DNA of 48,211 bases from assembly GCA_043758125.1 (NCBI GenBank), contig JAYVOC010000246.1, positions 1-48,211 of the forward strand, given 5' to 3'. The DNA comes from JANXSD01 sp043758125 (GTDB lineage: Bacteria > Bacteroidota > Bacteroidia > AKYH767-A > OLB10). Positions 1-9,600 of this stretch are shown here, one piece after another. Numbering within the stretch: the first letter of the stretch is position 1; every line of letters starts with the position of its first letter. The notes below the pieces were generated by a model, which saw only the letters and a list, made by a program, of their open reading frames with translations, ran no database searches and was not told where the DNA came from. A program made the position numbers and the translations under genes.

Positions 1-88
1 TAAGTCGTTCTTGTGCGTTTGCATTGAGAAGTGCTAAAAGAAATAAAAACAACGTAAAAGCAAAGGGATAATATTTGAATGATTTCAT
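1..88 (-). CDS. Secreted protein, N-terminal fragment (runs off left edge)
   Basis: Only the first 29 codons are inside the window. They start at an ATG (complement of 86-88) and encode a basic n-region (MKSFKYYPF), a hydrophobic core rich in Phe and Leu, and an Ala-Asn-Ala-Gln cleavage-type end, followed by Glu-Arg-Leu. This is a clear signal peptide. The gap to the PASTA gene upstream is 18 bases, so it is probably the next gene of the same operon. The mature part is not visible, so no function can be assigned. Confidence 0.7.
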   Translation of the reverse strand, partial: MKSFKYYPFAFTLFLFLLALLNANAQERL

Positions 89-106
89 GATAAGAAATGT
101 ATTTTT

Positions 107-868
107 TTATTTAAGATAAAGATCAATTGATTCACCTTGTTTTATTTTTAATGTATCACCTGGCTCAGGAACTTGGCGATAGACTTTTGCCTCATTCGTG
201 TCCTTAACACTTGGATCAAACGTAGTTGTTCCTATATTTATTTGTGAGCTATGTAATGAGAAGGTTGCTTCATCAAGTGTTAGTCCCACTAATTGCGGAA
301 TAGCAATAACGGTATTTCCTAATCCATCACCAAGAACGAGGTCAATAACAGAACCTTTGGGAATTTCCGCTCCCGGATTAATTGTTTGGCCATTGAACAT
401 CATTGCAAGTACGGCATCTTTGGCAAGATCAGGTTTATAAATTGACTTACCTGTTTTTAGCCCATAGGAATTAAGAATTGCTACGGCTTGTCGTTGAGAT
501 ACATCTACCAAATTTGGAAGGTGAACTCCTGGAGGAACAGTCCGTGTAATAGTAACATAAATCGTCCGATTTTCTTTTACTTTTTCATTTGGTGCAGGAT
601 CTTGCTCTATTACAATTCCCGGTGGTTTATCAAGTATAAAAACGGAAGAATCGGATATTTGCACATTCAGTGATTTAGTAGAAAGTAAAGATTTCAATTC
701 TTTAAATTTCATACCATGTAAATCAGGAACAGTAACAGTTTCACCATGATTAGTAAAGGAACTTAACCACTGATATGTTAACATTAAAATTACAAATAAA
801 GAAATAATAGTTAGTCCTAACTGAGTAAAGAAAGTACGCGACCTAAAGAAAGAGATAAGTTTTTGCAT
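107..868 (-). CDS. PASTA domain-containing membrane-anchored protein
   Basis: A 253-residue protein with a short cytoplasmic N-terminus, one transmembrane helix (about residues 14-36) and three PASTA domains (about 43-110, 111-184 and 187-252). Each PASTA unit shows the usual pattern: VP(D/N)L or IPQL, then a helix, then a Gln/Pro-Gly-Glu turn such as EQDPAPNEKV and QVPEPGDTLK. PASTA domains bind peptidoglycan or beta-lactams in other proteins. No kinase or transpeptidase domain is attached, so it is probably a cell-wall-binding or scaffold protein in the periplasm. It starts 6 bases after the D-Ala-D-Ala ligase gene, a pairing known in Bacteroidota and consistent with a peptidoglycan role. 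The family is clear; the function is inferred. Confidence 0.88.
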   Translation of the reverse strand: MQKLISFFRSRTFFTQLGLTIISLFVILMLTYQWLSSFTNHGETVTVPDLHGMKFKELKSLLSTKSLNVQISDSSVFILDKPPGIVIEQDPAPNEKVKENRTIYVTITRTVPPGVHLPNLVDVSQRQAVAILNSYGLKTGKSIYKPDLAKDAVLAMMFNGQTINPGAEIPKGSVIDLVLGDGLGNTVIAIPQLVGLTLDEATFSLHSSQINIGTTTFDPSVKDTNEAKVYRQVPEPGDTLKIKQGESIDLYLK

Positions 869-874
869 GGATAA

Positions 875-3577
875 TTATATTGCTAATCCTGCGAGTTTAG
901 ATTGTTTGCGATGCACACCAAAATCAAGAATTCGATCAATAAATTCATAGGGTTTATAGTGTGCCATAGCCGCTTGATGAAAGATACAAGTTGCAGGAGT
1001 CATTCCAGGTAATGAGTTAACTTCGATAAATACCACCTCCACTTTTTTATCGAAAATACGTACGAAAGCATCAATTCTTGCATAGCCTTCGATCTGTAAT
1101 AACGAAGCTACGCGTTCGAATTCTTCTTTAACAACTGTTGAAATATATTTATTAGAATTTGCATTTTTACTGTATCGTGCAGGTGTTATATTCTGGCCTT
1201 GACCTGCAAGAAATTTTTCTTCGAGCGACAAGATATCACCTTCTGACAATGCTTCTGATGCTTCGAATACTTCAAAAATAATTTTCCCTTTTTCATCGAA
1301 AGTAGTTAGCATTCCTCCCGTAACTTCAAGGAAACGTTTTGCGTTATTAGAAGTTATTAATTCTTCGATAAGAATCATTTTTTTACGAGGAAATTCTTCC
1401 TTCAATTTAATTTTCAGTTTTGCAACGAAATCGGGATTTAATTCAATACCATCACGGAAAATTAATTCGCTGTATGCTTCGAGTTCTTCTCTATTACGCA
1501 TTATTTTTACTGCAGAGCTACATCCATCATCAACTGGTTTAACAACAAAAGGAAATGTAAATTTTTCAAGAATCGCATCGATGAAATTTATTGGACTTTT
1601 CCGCCATTCATTTTCATGTACTAGAATATGATTTGCGACTAAAAAACCATGCTTCTTTAAGATTTCATTTGTTTGATATTTATCTATTGTTACTTGTGAA
1701 GAATCTGGCCCTGAACCATTGTAAGGTAACCCAACTTTCTCAAGTTGCTTTTGAATTGATCCATCTTCACCAGGTCTTCCGTGTAAAGCAATGAAAACCA
1801 CATCCGTAATTTCAGCCAGTTGACTATAATTTAATTGTTTTGGAGTTTCTATATTTTTTGTTGCGCCAAATCGCATTGTGATATTTCGACAACGATTTAT
1901 GATATCAGAAATTACAGGATGAATAGAATAATTTTCTATTTTTTCTTTTATATCATCAGCATTATCCTTCAATAATGTATTGATTGGAATTGTAAAAAGT
2001 AAATGTTGATTATCTGAACCGGTTAAGAATATTGGAGTAGCTTCATATTTATCACTTGAAGCAAGTTTTTCATAAATATTTCTACCACTCTCAACAGAGA
2101 TATGCCTTTCAGAAGAATAGCCTCCAAGGATAACAGCAGCACGAATACGCGAAGTAGAAGTTTGCTGACCTTTATCAATTAATTTATCCAATTGACGAAT
2201 AAGATTTGGAATTTTTTGTTGTGTTTTAAAATCCTTTAATCGGTTACGTAGTGATGTATAAATAATGTAAGTAATAAATTGAGAAGGATTAAGTCCGATT
2301 TCAGCTGCTTGATGAAAGAAGAACGAACTAGGCATCATTCCGGACGTAGTATTGGGATCGTTTAAAAAGATTTTTCCAGTAGTATTTATAAAACCATCAA
2401 TACGTGCATAAACATTAAACTTAAGTGCTGAAAACAATTGTTCGCAAGAATTACGAATAGCATTTATCTCAACATCTGGTATGTGAATTGGTGTAATTTT
2501 TCTAGACAGTCCTGGAAGATATTTCGAACGATAATCGAATAACTCTTTACCTTTTCGAATTTCTGTTGGAGGCAAGGCTATTGGTGTTCCATTTTCATCT
2601 TCTATGACGATGCAAGAAAATTCTTTTCCTTCGATAAAGGATTCGATAATCACTTCACTTTCGCCATCGATAGCAACAAGAGTAATCTGCTCTTCATTTT
2701 CAGCAAAAAGATCCATCAATGCAGATAACAATTCTTCGGGGTGATAAAAAGTTCTACTAGAAATTCTCAATGGAATTCCGATACCTTCTCGAATATCACA
2801 AAGTTCGCGAGTCCACAAAACTTTATTTTCAAAATCCATTTTATCCCAATCTGATTTCAATATTTCTCTGATAAACAGACTACGATTTACTGCATTAATA
2901 AATTGCTGAAGGTTTTCCTCTTGCAATATTGAAATACCTATTGATGAACCTTGGTTAGCGGATTTTACTACACAAGGGAAACCAACATCACGTTTCAATA
3001 GTTGAAAAAAAGATGATTTATCGTTAGCATTTAACCAATAATTTCTATCAATTGTAGTATACTTTGGAATATTGAAACCTGCCAATTCCATCAACTGTTT
3101 TTGAATTGCTTTGTTCATTCCAATTGCGGAAGAAAGGATACCAGCACCAGAGTATGGAATTCTTAAAAACTCCAATAACCCTTGAAGCCTACCATCTTCG
3201 CCATCGGATCCATGCACACATAAAAATGCCATATCCATCAAATTCGATAGTGCTGAAGGTTCGACTTTAGAACCAATTTTATGAATAAGTTTGTGTTGAT
3301 CAGCTTGATCGAGGTCGCCTAAACTTTCTGCATACACTTGAAACTTATGGACACTTGCTGGTAGATTTTCGGAAGGGGGATAGAAATCACGAATACTTCC
3401 TTTATAAACCAATTCCCAGCTTAGGAGAATGAAATTTCCAAAACTGTCGATAAAAATAGGGATGGCTTCAAAAATTGATTTATTGAGATTGTCGTAGACC
3501 GTCCTACCACCTGCGAAAGACACTTCACGTTCACGGGAAGTACCTCCAAATATAACTCCAATACGGATTTTTTCCAT
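875..3577 (-). CDS. ddl: Tandem D-alanine-D-alanine ligase fusion (two Ddl units in one chain)
   Basis: A 900-residue protein made of two ATP-grasp D-Ala-D-Ala ligase units, about residues 1-465 and 480-900; single Ddl proteins are about 310-370 residues. Unit 1 starts with GVIFGGTSREREVSF and has GEDG near 125, a QGSSIGI serine loop near 210, an omega-loop SKY (Lys352, Tyr353) and an Asp407-Pro-Asn409 metal-site motif. Unit 2 starts with ILGGYSSERHISV and has HGRPGEDG near 605, DGCSSAV near 685, EEKF (Lys788, Phe789) and Glu852-Val-Asn854. By eye, unit 1 keeps the Glu (E18) and Tyr of the classical Glu-Ser-Tyr set but has Asp for the first metal-binding Glu. Unit 2 keeps that Glu but has His492 and Phe789 at the other two positions. 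It presumably makes D-Ala-D-Ala for peptidoglycan in the cytoplasm. A large insertion in unit 1 (about 228-300) is unexplained. Confidence 0.9.
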   Translation of the reverse strand: MEKIRIGVIFGGTSREREVSFAGGRTVYDNLNKSIFEAIPIFIDSFGNFILLSWELVYKGSIRDFYPPSENLPASVHKFQVYAESLGDLDQADQHKLIHKIGSKVEPSALSNLMDMAFLCVHGSDGEDGRLQGLLEFLRIPYSGAGILSSAIGMNKAIQKQLMELAGFNIPKYTTIDRNYWLNANDKSSFFQLLKRDVGFPCVVKSANQGSSIGISILQEENLQQFINAVNRSLFIREILKSDWDKMDFENKVLWTRELCDIREGIGIPLRISSRTFYHPEELLSALMDLFAENEEQITLVAIDGESEVIIESFIEGKEFSCIVIEDENGTPIALPPTEIRKGKELFDYRSKYLPGLSRKITPIHIPDVEINAIRNSCEQLFSALKFNVYARIDGFINTTGKIFLNDPNTTSGMMPSSFFFHQAAEIGLNPSQFITYIIYTSLRNRLKDFKTQQKIPNLIRQLDKLIDKGQQTSTSRIRAAVILGGYSSERHISVESGRNIYEKLASSDKYEATPIFLTGSDNQHLLFTIPINTLLKDNADDIKEKIENYSIHPVISDIINRCRNITMRFGATKNIETPKQLNYSQLAEITDVVFIALHGRPGEDGSIQKQLEKVGLPYNGSGPDSSQVTIDKYQTNEILKKHGFLVANHILVHENEWRKSPINFIDAILEKFTFPFVVKPVDDGCSSAVKIMRNREELEAYSELIFRDGIELNPDFVAKLKIKLKEEFPRKKMILIEELITSNNAKRFLEVTGGMLTTFDEKGKIIFEVFEASEALSEGDILSLEEKFLAGQGQNITPARYSKNANSNKYISTVVKEEFERVASLLQIEGYARIDAFVRIFDKKVEVVFIEVNSLPGMTPATCIFHQAAMAHYKPYEFIDRILDFGVHRKQSKLAGLAI

Positions 3578-3583
3578 GCATCA

Positions 3584-3591
3584 CAAAGGTA
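3584..3591 (-). promoter_or_regulatory. Candidate -7 promoter box (TACCTTTG) for the ddl operon
   Basis: Read on the minus strand the bases are TACCTTTG, matching the Bacteroidota consensus TAnnTTTG. It lies 6 bases before the ddl ATG, so a transcript from it would be leaderless or nearly so. No clear -33 TTTG box is seen at the usual spacing. Confidence 0.3.
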
Positions 3592-3697
3592 CAGACTTAT
3601 GATGAAAGGAAAGATAGTACTTCACTAGTAATGCTAGTAAAATGAAGAGTTTTTATTTAAAAGATTAAAAAATAATTAAGAAGGCCAGTCGAGTGCT

Positions 3698-4321
3698 TCA
3701 TTTTTCTTGTTTCTCATTATAAACCTTTAGAAATGCAATGACTTTTGCTAATGCATTTTTCCGGTGGCTGATTGCATTTTTTTCTTTCTCCGACATTTGG
3801 GCAAAAGTTATATCGTAACCATTTGGAACAAAAACAGTATCATAACCAAACCCAGAATTTCCAATAGGTTTTTCAGTAATCGTCCCTTCCACCCTACCCT
3901 CAAAAAGAAATTCCTTTCCATCAATGATAAGTGCCATTACTGTTAGAAAATGAGCTCTTCGATCAGAACGACCATCCATTTTTTTCAATAACAAATTATA
4001 ATTTGACTGATCATTGCGTGGTAAGCCTGCATAAAACGCTGAATCTACTCCAGGTTCGCCATTAAGCGCAGCCACACAGAGTCCGGAATCATCTGACAAG
4101 CAATTCATACCTGTTATTTTCCAAACTTCTCTGGCCTTTTCGGTAGCATTTCCGGGGATTGTACCTGAAGTTTCGGGAAGTTCCTCTAAATATTCAATAT
4201 CAGACAATGATTTAATTTTAATAAAATCGGGAATCATCGTTTTCATCTCAGCAATTTTATGCTGATTTGCTGTAGCTAACAATAAATCGAAATGTAGTAA
4301 TCGCATTGTTTGAAATAGCAT
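3698..4321 (-). CDS. rdgB: Non-canonical purine NTP pyrophosphatase (RdgB/HAM1 family)
   Basis: This enzyme hydrolyses dITP, XTP and related deaminated nucleotides to monophosphates, keeping them out of DNA. The family motifs are visible: an N-terminal LLATANQHKI loop, the acidic SDDSGL motif, GEPGVDSA, the GNSGFGYDTVF motif and a C-terminal SHR followed by Lys and Ala. The length of about 207 residues fits the family. The reading frame extends to a TTG at 4333; I prefer the ATG at 4321. The ATG at 4306, just before the first strand (MRLLHFDLLLATAN), is also possible. It lies 120 bases upstream of the ddl gene on the same strand. Confidence 0.93.
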   Translation of the reverse strand: MLFQTMRLLHFDLLLATANQHKIAEMKTMIPDFIKIKSLSDIEYLEELPETSGTIPGNATEKAREVWKITGMNCLSDDSGLCVAALNGEPGVDSAFYAGLPRNDQSNYNLLLKKMDGRSDRRAHFLTVMALIIDGKEFLFEGRVEGTITEKPIGNSGFGYDTVFVPNGYDITFAQMSEKEKNAISHRKNALAKVIAFLKVYNEKQEK

Positions 4322-4545
4322 TTTATGGTTCAAAAAATCTGTTACTCAATTTGTATAAATCGTTACAGATTTAGAGCTTGTTTAAAACTTATCTAATAAT
4401 TTAAACTGGTTTTATTTTATTAAATCAATAATTAGTCAATGATACTAATTAATAGTAAAGAAATTTAGCATATTTTTCAAATTTAAATTTATTCAATCAG
4501 AATATAATTACATTAGACACTTATTTAGGATAAAATACTATTTGC

Positions 4546-6549
4546 ATGCATCAATTATTAGACAATTTCTCCATTTCGGATTGGGCACTTCAATTTTCAT
4601 TTGTTGCGTTATTGTTAATAACATTTTATTTAGTAGGATATTTATTTATTGGGAGAAACGACAAAATTACGGTTCAATCTCAGCAACTATTTTTTCGATT
4701 ATTACTTGGGTTAACTACTTGCATCAGTATTTATGCCGTTATTTCTTGCGAAGGTCGGAGTATATGTTTACTATCAATTCTTCTGTTAGGACTCATAAGA
4801 TTTCAAAAAAAAGAAACTATCCCAGCACAAATAACTACTAGTACTAGTGAGATTAAAAATGATTTTTCTACTATTCTCTTTCTTGCATTATTATTTAGTT
4901 TTAAATCTTGCATATTCTATTTCTATCAATCATTATTTCCTGATTATTCTTTCTATGTTAGGATTTCACATTTTATACGTGTTACAGGGCAAGAAAATGA
5001 GTTTCACATTTACAATATTTATTCGTCGAAGTATCATGGAATTACCTCCTATCATTATTTTGAGACATGGCTAAATGCATTTGTTGAATTTTACTTCAAG
5101 GAATTTCAAAGCGGCTTGAAAAATTATCTGTGTGTCACCACAACTATCTTAAATGTTATTCTTGCTTGTGGTGTTTTTTCTATTCTAAAAACATTAAATA
5201 AATCATTCCGTTTTTTCCCAATTTTATTGATTTCAGTTTTGATTACGACATTAGGAGGTATTAACATTTCTGAGTTCTTTCACATTAATGTGCTTCATGA
5301 TTTCGACCATGTTTTTGCATCGACTATTGCTTACAACGAAGGGAAATTCTGTGCGCCAATTATATTTCTTTGCGCTATTATTTTAAAATTTCTAAATAAC
5401 AAACCAGAACAAGGGATGCTTTTTGCAGCATTGCTTCCAGTTTTAAATTTTATTATAGGTCCAGCACTTTTATTTTCGATCAGTTCAATAGTTTTTTATC
5501 TGCTTCTACAGCGAAAAAAATACGATTTAAAAACTATTCCAACGCTTGTTAATTATGGGATCTTTGTGGTTATTACTATTGGTATTTTAGCTATTTATAA
5601 TTCAAGATTTGGGTCTTACGTTTCGAGAGATTCGGTTAAACTTTCGGATGCTGTAAAAGATATAATCGCACATTCCGACAATCTTTTTTTAATGATGAAA
5701 ATAACTGGTGCTAGTGTGCTTGCTATTTTTTACTTTCTTATACTTTGGTTCCTTCCCGTGTTGATTTTTAGTGAATCGCGAAAAAAACTCTTCATGTTTT
5801 CTAAAGAGGAAATTTTAATTGGAGGATTTTATATTTTACTCACATTAGGCGGCGCAATTTTCTGGGCTTTATTACACAATACTCTAAATTCAGTTCAATT
5901 ATTTTCAATTACTGTAAGGAGCTACGTGTTAATATTTACCATTTTTATTATGGCTAAATTTAAAGATGAACTTTTCAGTAATAAAAAACTACAAATTAGT
6001 TATCTGATACTAATCTGCGCAACTTATTTTACTACATCACAAACTATAAAAGATCATATCCATTTAACAACTACCAATTGTAGTAGTGATTCATTCATTA
6101 GAGCTGTAATCAAAATAATCAACAGCAATGAAAATCAAAAAACTGCTTTTGTTCGTAATTCTAAAGACTATGCAGATCCATTTGCCTGTTACCCAAACTT
6201 CAGCATTCCTTTACCTGAGATTACAAGGTATTCAAATACAATAACACCCATAAGCCTTAGCGAAATTGATACGTTTCCATGTGCTGAAGAGAGATGCAGA
6301 AAAGGTTTACAGCTTGGATTGTTTTATAATTACGTTTATCCGAACAGAGTTTTTAGTCAAAAGTCGAAGGCAGAAATTAATGTTTACAAATGTTCCTTTT
6401 TAATTGAAAACGATATACATTACCTCTTAAGAACAGGAAAGGCGGAAATTCCTGAGTCAAGTAAGATAAAAACTTCGTTATTATTAACGGATCAAAAAAC
6501 AGGATTTGAGTTATATCGATTAGATTTTACAACAAATAGGACCCGTTAA
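4546..6549 (+). CDS. Large polytopic membrane protein of unknown function
   Basis: A 667-residue protein with roughly 12-13 hydrophobic segments across residues 12-500, then a soluble C-terminal region of about 160 residues rich in polar residues and several Cys. A long hydrophilic loop near residues 135-180 carries aromatic and charged residues (SKYHGITSYHYFETW) between early membrane segments. Many helices, a large early loop and a soluble tail resemble GT-C glycosyltransferases, but I cannot find a convincing catalytic Asp-Glu motif. I do not recognise the family. The gene stands alone between rdgB (divergent) and the PKD protein gene. The start ATG is preceded closely by ACTATTTGC, similar to the local promoter box. 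Confidence 0.8.
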   Translation: MHQLLDNFSISDWALQFSFVALLLITFYLVGYLFIGRNDKITVQSQQLFFRLLLGLTTCISIYAVISCEGRSICLLSILLLGLIRFQKKETIPAQITTSTSEIKNDFSTILFLALLFSFKSCIFYFYQSLFPDYSFYVRISHFIRVTGQENEFHIYNIYSSKYHGITSYHYFETWLNAFVEFYFKEFQSGLKNYLCVTTTILNVILACGVFSILKTLNKSFRFFPILLISVLITTLGGINISEFFHINVLHDFDHVFASTIAYNEGKFCAPIIFLCAIILKFLNNKPEQGMLFAALLPVLNFIIGPALLFSISSIVFYLLLQRKKYDLKTIPTLVNYGIFVVITIGILAIYNSRFGSYVSRDSVKLSDAVKDIIAHSDNLFLMMKITGASVLAIFYFLILWFLPVLIFSESRKKLFMFSKEEILIGGFYILLTLGGAIFWALLHNTLNSVQLFSITVRSYVLIFTIFIMAKFKDELFSNKKLQISYLILICATYFTTSQTIKDHIHLTTTNCSSDSFIRAVIKIINSNENQKTAFVRNSKDYADPFACYPNFSIPLPEITRYSNTITPISLSEIDTFPCAEERCRKGLQLGLFYNYVYPNRVFSQKSKAEINVYKCSFLIENDIHYLLRTGKAEIPESSKIKTSLLLTDQKTGFELYRLDFTTNRTR

Positions 6550-6690
6550 AGTATGTTCTTCTGCACTTAACTCCAAGAATAAGTGATAAACGAAACACCT
6601 ATGTGAATATCAACGTATAAAATCTGTTATAAATGTTATTACTCAACCATACCAATTATGTCTAAATTTGATTACCCGAACTATAACCGA

Positions 6691-9600
6691 ATGAAATACT
6701 TCCTTCTTGTATTCTCACTATTTATTGCTCAGTTCAGTAACGTTTTCGGGCAATGTCCTATTGCATCATTTCAATTACCTGATAGTATCTGTTCAGGAGG
6801 AAGTGTGACAGTTGTTAACGCAACCACCTCTACAGGTCCAGTTCATTATTCTTATGATTTTTGCTCGGGTGATCTTGAGAAAGCTCCTGTTTCTACGTTA
6901 GTGGGTAATTTTAGTATGCTAAGTCAGGGATTAGGAAATGACGTTGTTTTTGATGGTACTGATTATTATCTGTTTGTTGTCAATTTAGGGTCCTCAATTA
7001 TAAGATTTGATTTTGGGAACTCACTACTTAACACTCCAGTGCCAACAAATCTTGGAAATATTGGTGGATTAATTGGAGGATGTGCGGATTTAAAAGTAGT
7101 AAGTGCGAACGGACAATGGTATGGATTTGTGATTAGCAATGTCGCTACGTTTACACGTATTGATTTTGGAAGCAGTTTGACAAATGCAACACCAACGGCA
7201 ACAAGTATTAATACTGTAGGAGGTGCATTGAATCAACCTTATTATATGAACTTCTATGAATCTGACGGGCATTATTATGCTTTAGCCGCAAATACAGGAA
7301 GTTCTTCAGTAACCACCTTTGACTTCGGAACAGATATTACCAATACCTCTCCTGGTATTGGAAACAATACAGTACCTGGTACTGTTGGAGCTGCCGCCAT
7401 CGCTAAAATCTGCAACAATCTTTATGTGTTTACGGCATTTTTAGGAAGTGCTAGTATTACTCGTCTTGAGTTTGGAACTTCCTTTGCAAATTCGGCTGCG
7501 ATACAAAAACCAATTACAATTAATGGTAGTATTCCTGCATCTCGAGAAATCGAGTTAGCTACTGATAACGGACAATGGTATGCATTTATGGGCAGTTTAT
7601 CAGGTAGTGAATTATCGATTGTGAGATTTGGAAATAATTTATTGAGTGATACTGCAAACGCTACTACAACAAGTGGAGCAAATGGAGCATTTTCTAATGG
7701 TGATGATGGTTTCTGTTTGAAAAAATTCGGTACTGACTGGTATGGTTTTTCTGTTGGGATAGGCACAAATGATATTCACAGGTTTACGTTTCCGAATACT
7801 TGCTTCTCATCATTAAGCACAAGTACTGATCCATCTCCATTATCCTTCAATTTAAATGGTGGCGGTTATCAATACATGAGTGTTTTTGTTAATGATTCAA
7901 CTGGTGATTATACCTATAACGATAGTATTTTTATTAACCCTGTTCCGGATGCGGGATATACCGTGAGTGCAGCTTGTCAAGGAGGGATAATTAATTTTAC
8001 AGATACATCTACCATCTCCTCAGGAAGTATAAGTTCTACGGCATGGGATTTTGGCGATACTAATACAGCGAATGGAACAACCGTTCAACATGCATATACT
8101 GTTGCGACAAGTTATACAGTTACACTTTCAACAACAAGTGATAAAGGATGTACATCAACAGTACAACAATTGTTAAATGTACATGAAAATCCCGTATCAG
8201 ATTTTTCGTTCACCAATAATCAATGTGCATATAGCGATGTTCCCTTCAATGATTTATCTACAAGCAATGATGGGTCAATTACCAATTGGAATTGGAACTT
8301 TGGTGATACAGTTACATCTATTTTAAATTCTCCTACACATCCTTTTGCTCCAGACGGGAACTATACCGTTCAATTAATAATTACATCGAGTACTGGATGT
8401 AGTGATACAAGTTCACAGAATATTCAAATTATTCCTGGACCACTTGCATTATTCACTGTAGCGAATACATGCTTAGGTGAAACTGCACAATTCAGCAATG
8501 GCAGTTCTATTGGTGGAGGGATTGGAATAAATTATGATTGGGATTTTGGTGATTTAAATACATCAACATCGATAAATCCAACAAATAATTATTCGAATTC
8601 TGCTGCGGATTATTCTGTTCAGTTAATTGCAACAGCAACGAATGGATGTACTGACACATTAGCAAAAGTTATTCATATTGGAGAGAAGCCTGTTCCTGTT
8701 TTCAAATATGCGCCAGATACAGCTTGTGTAGGAAACATTGTTCTCTTTACAGATAGTTCCTATGTACTTCCTGGAGAAAATATCATTGCGCGTTATTGGG
8801 ACTTTGGAGATAACACATACGATTCATTAAGCATTAATCCTTCTCATACCTATCTTACTTCTGGAACTTATATAGTAAAGTTAACTGTATTATCTCCGAC
8901 CTACTGTGATTCAAGTATTACCCACAGTATTTTTGTTATCAATAGTCCAGTTGCAAATTTTACAACCAGCAATGTTTGTTTTGGCTTACCTACGCCTTTT
9001 CTTGATCAATCAACTTCTCCTTCTGGTTCTACTATTAGTTCATGGGAATGGATTTTTGGTGATCTTGACACAGTCAATGTAAATAATCCATCGCATAATT
9101 ATTCTATTCCTGGAACCTATTCTGCAACGCTTAATATTATCAGCTCGTCGGGATGTAATTCAGGAATCACCAAACAACTTACTGTTTATGATTTACCATC
9201 TGTACATTTTGGTATTTCAAAAGCATGTACAAATTCTCCTGTGCTATTTACTGACAGTAGTACAACATCATCGGGAACACTTTCAGCTTGGAATTGGACA
9301 TTTGGAGATAATAGCGCTCCATCATCAATACAAAACACACAACATAGCTATATAAATTCAGGAGCATATCCAATAACATTAATCTCAACAAATTCTTTTG
9401 GATGCATGGATAGTCTTAAGAAATTTGTAATTGTTGATTCGTCGCCATTATTCACTATTTCAGCACTAGATAATTGTTTTAGAGCGCTAACAACATTTCA
9501 ATATGTTGCAACAGGAACACCATTACCAAATGCGGGTTATCTGTGGGATTTTGGTGATAACACTGCAGCATTTAATGCGAATCCTATACATCTTTATTTA

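Noticed and set aside
4334..4545. Possible small RNA or gene in the AT-rich gap before the membrane protein
   Set aside because: No coding frame with a plausible start, no stable hairpin with a T tract and no tRNA-like structure could be seen in the 212 bases.
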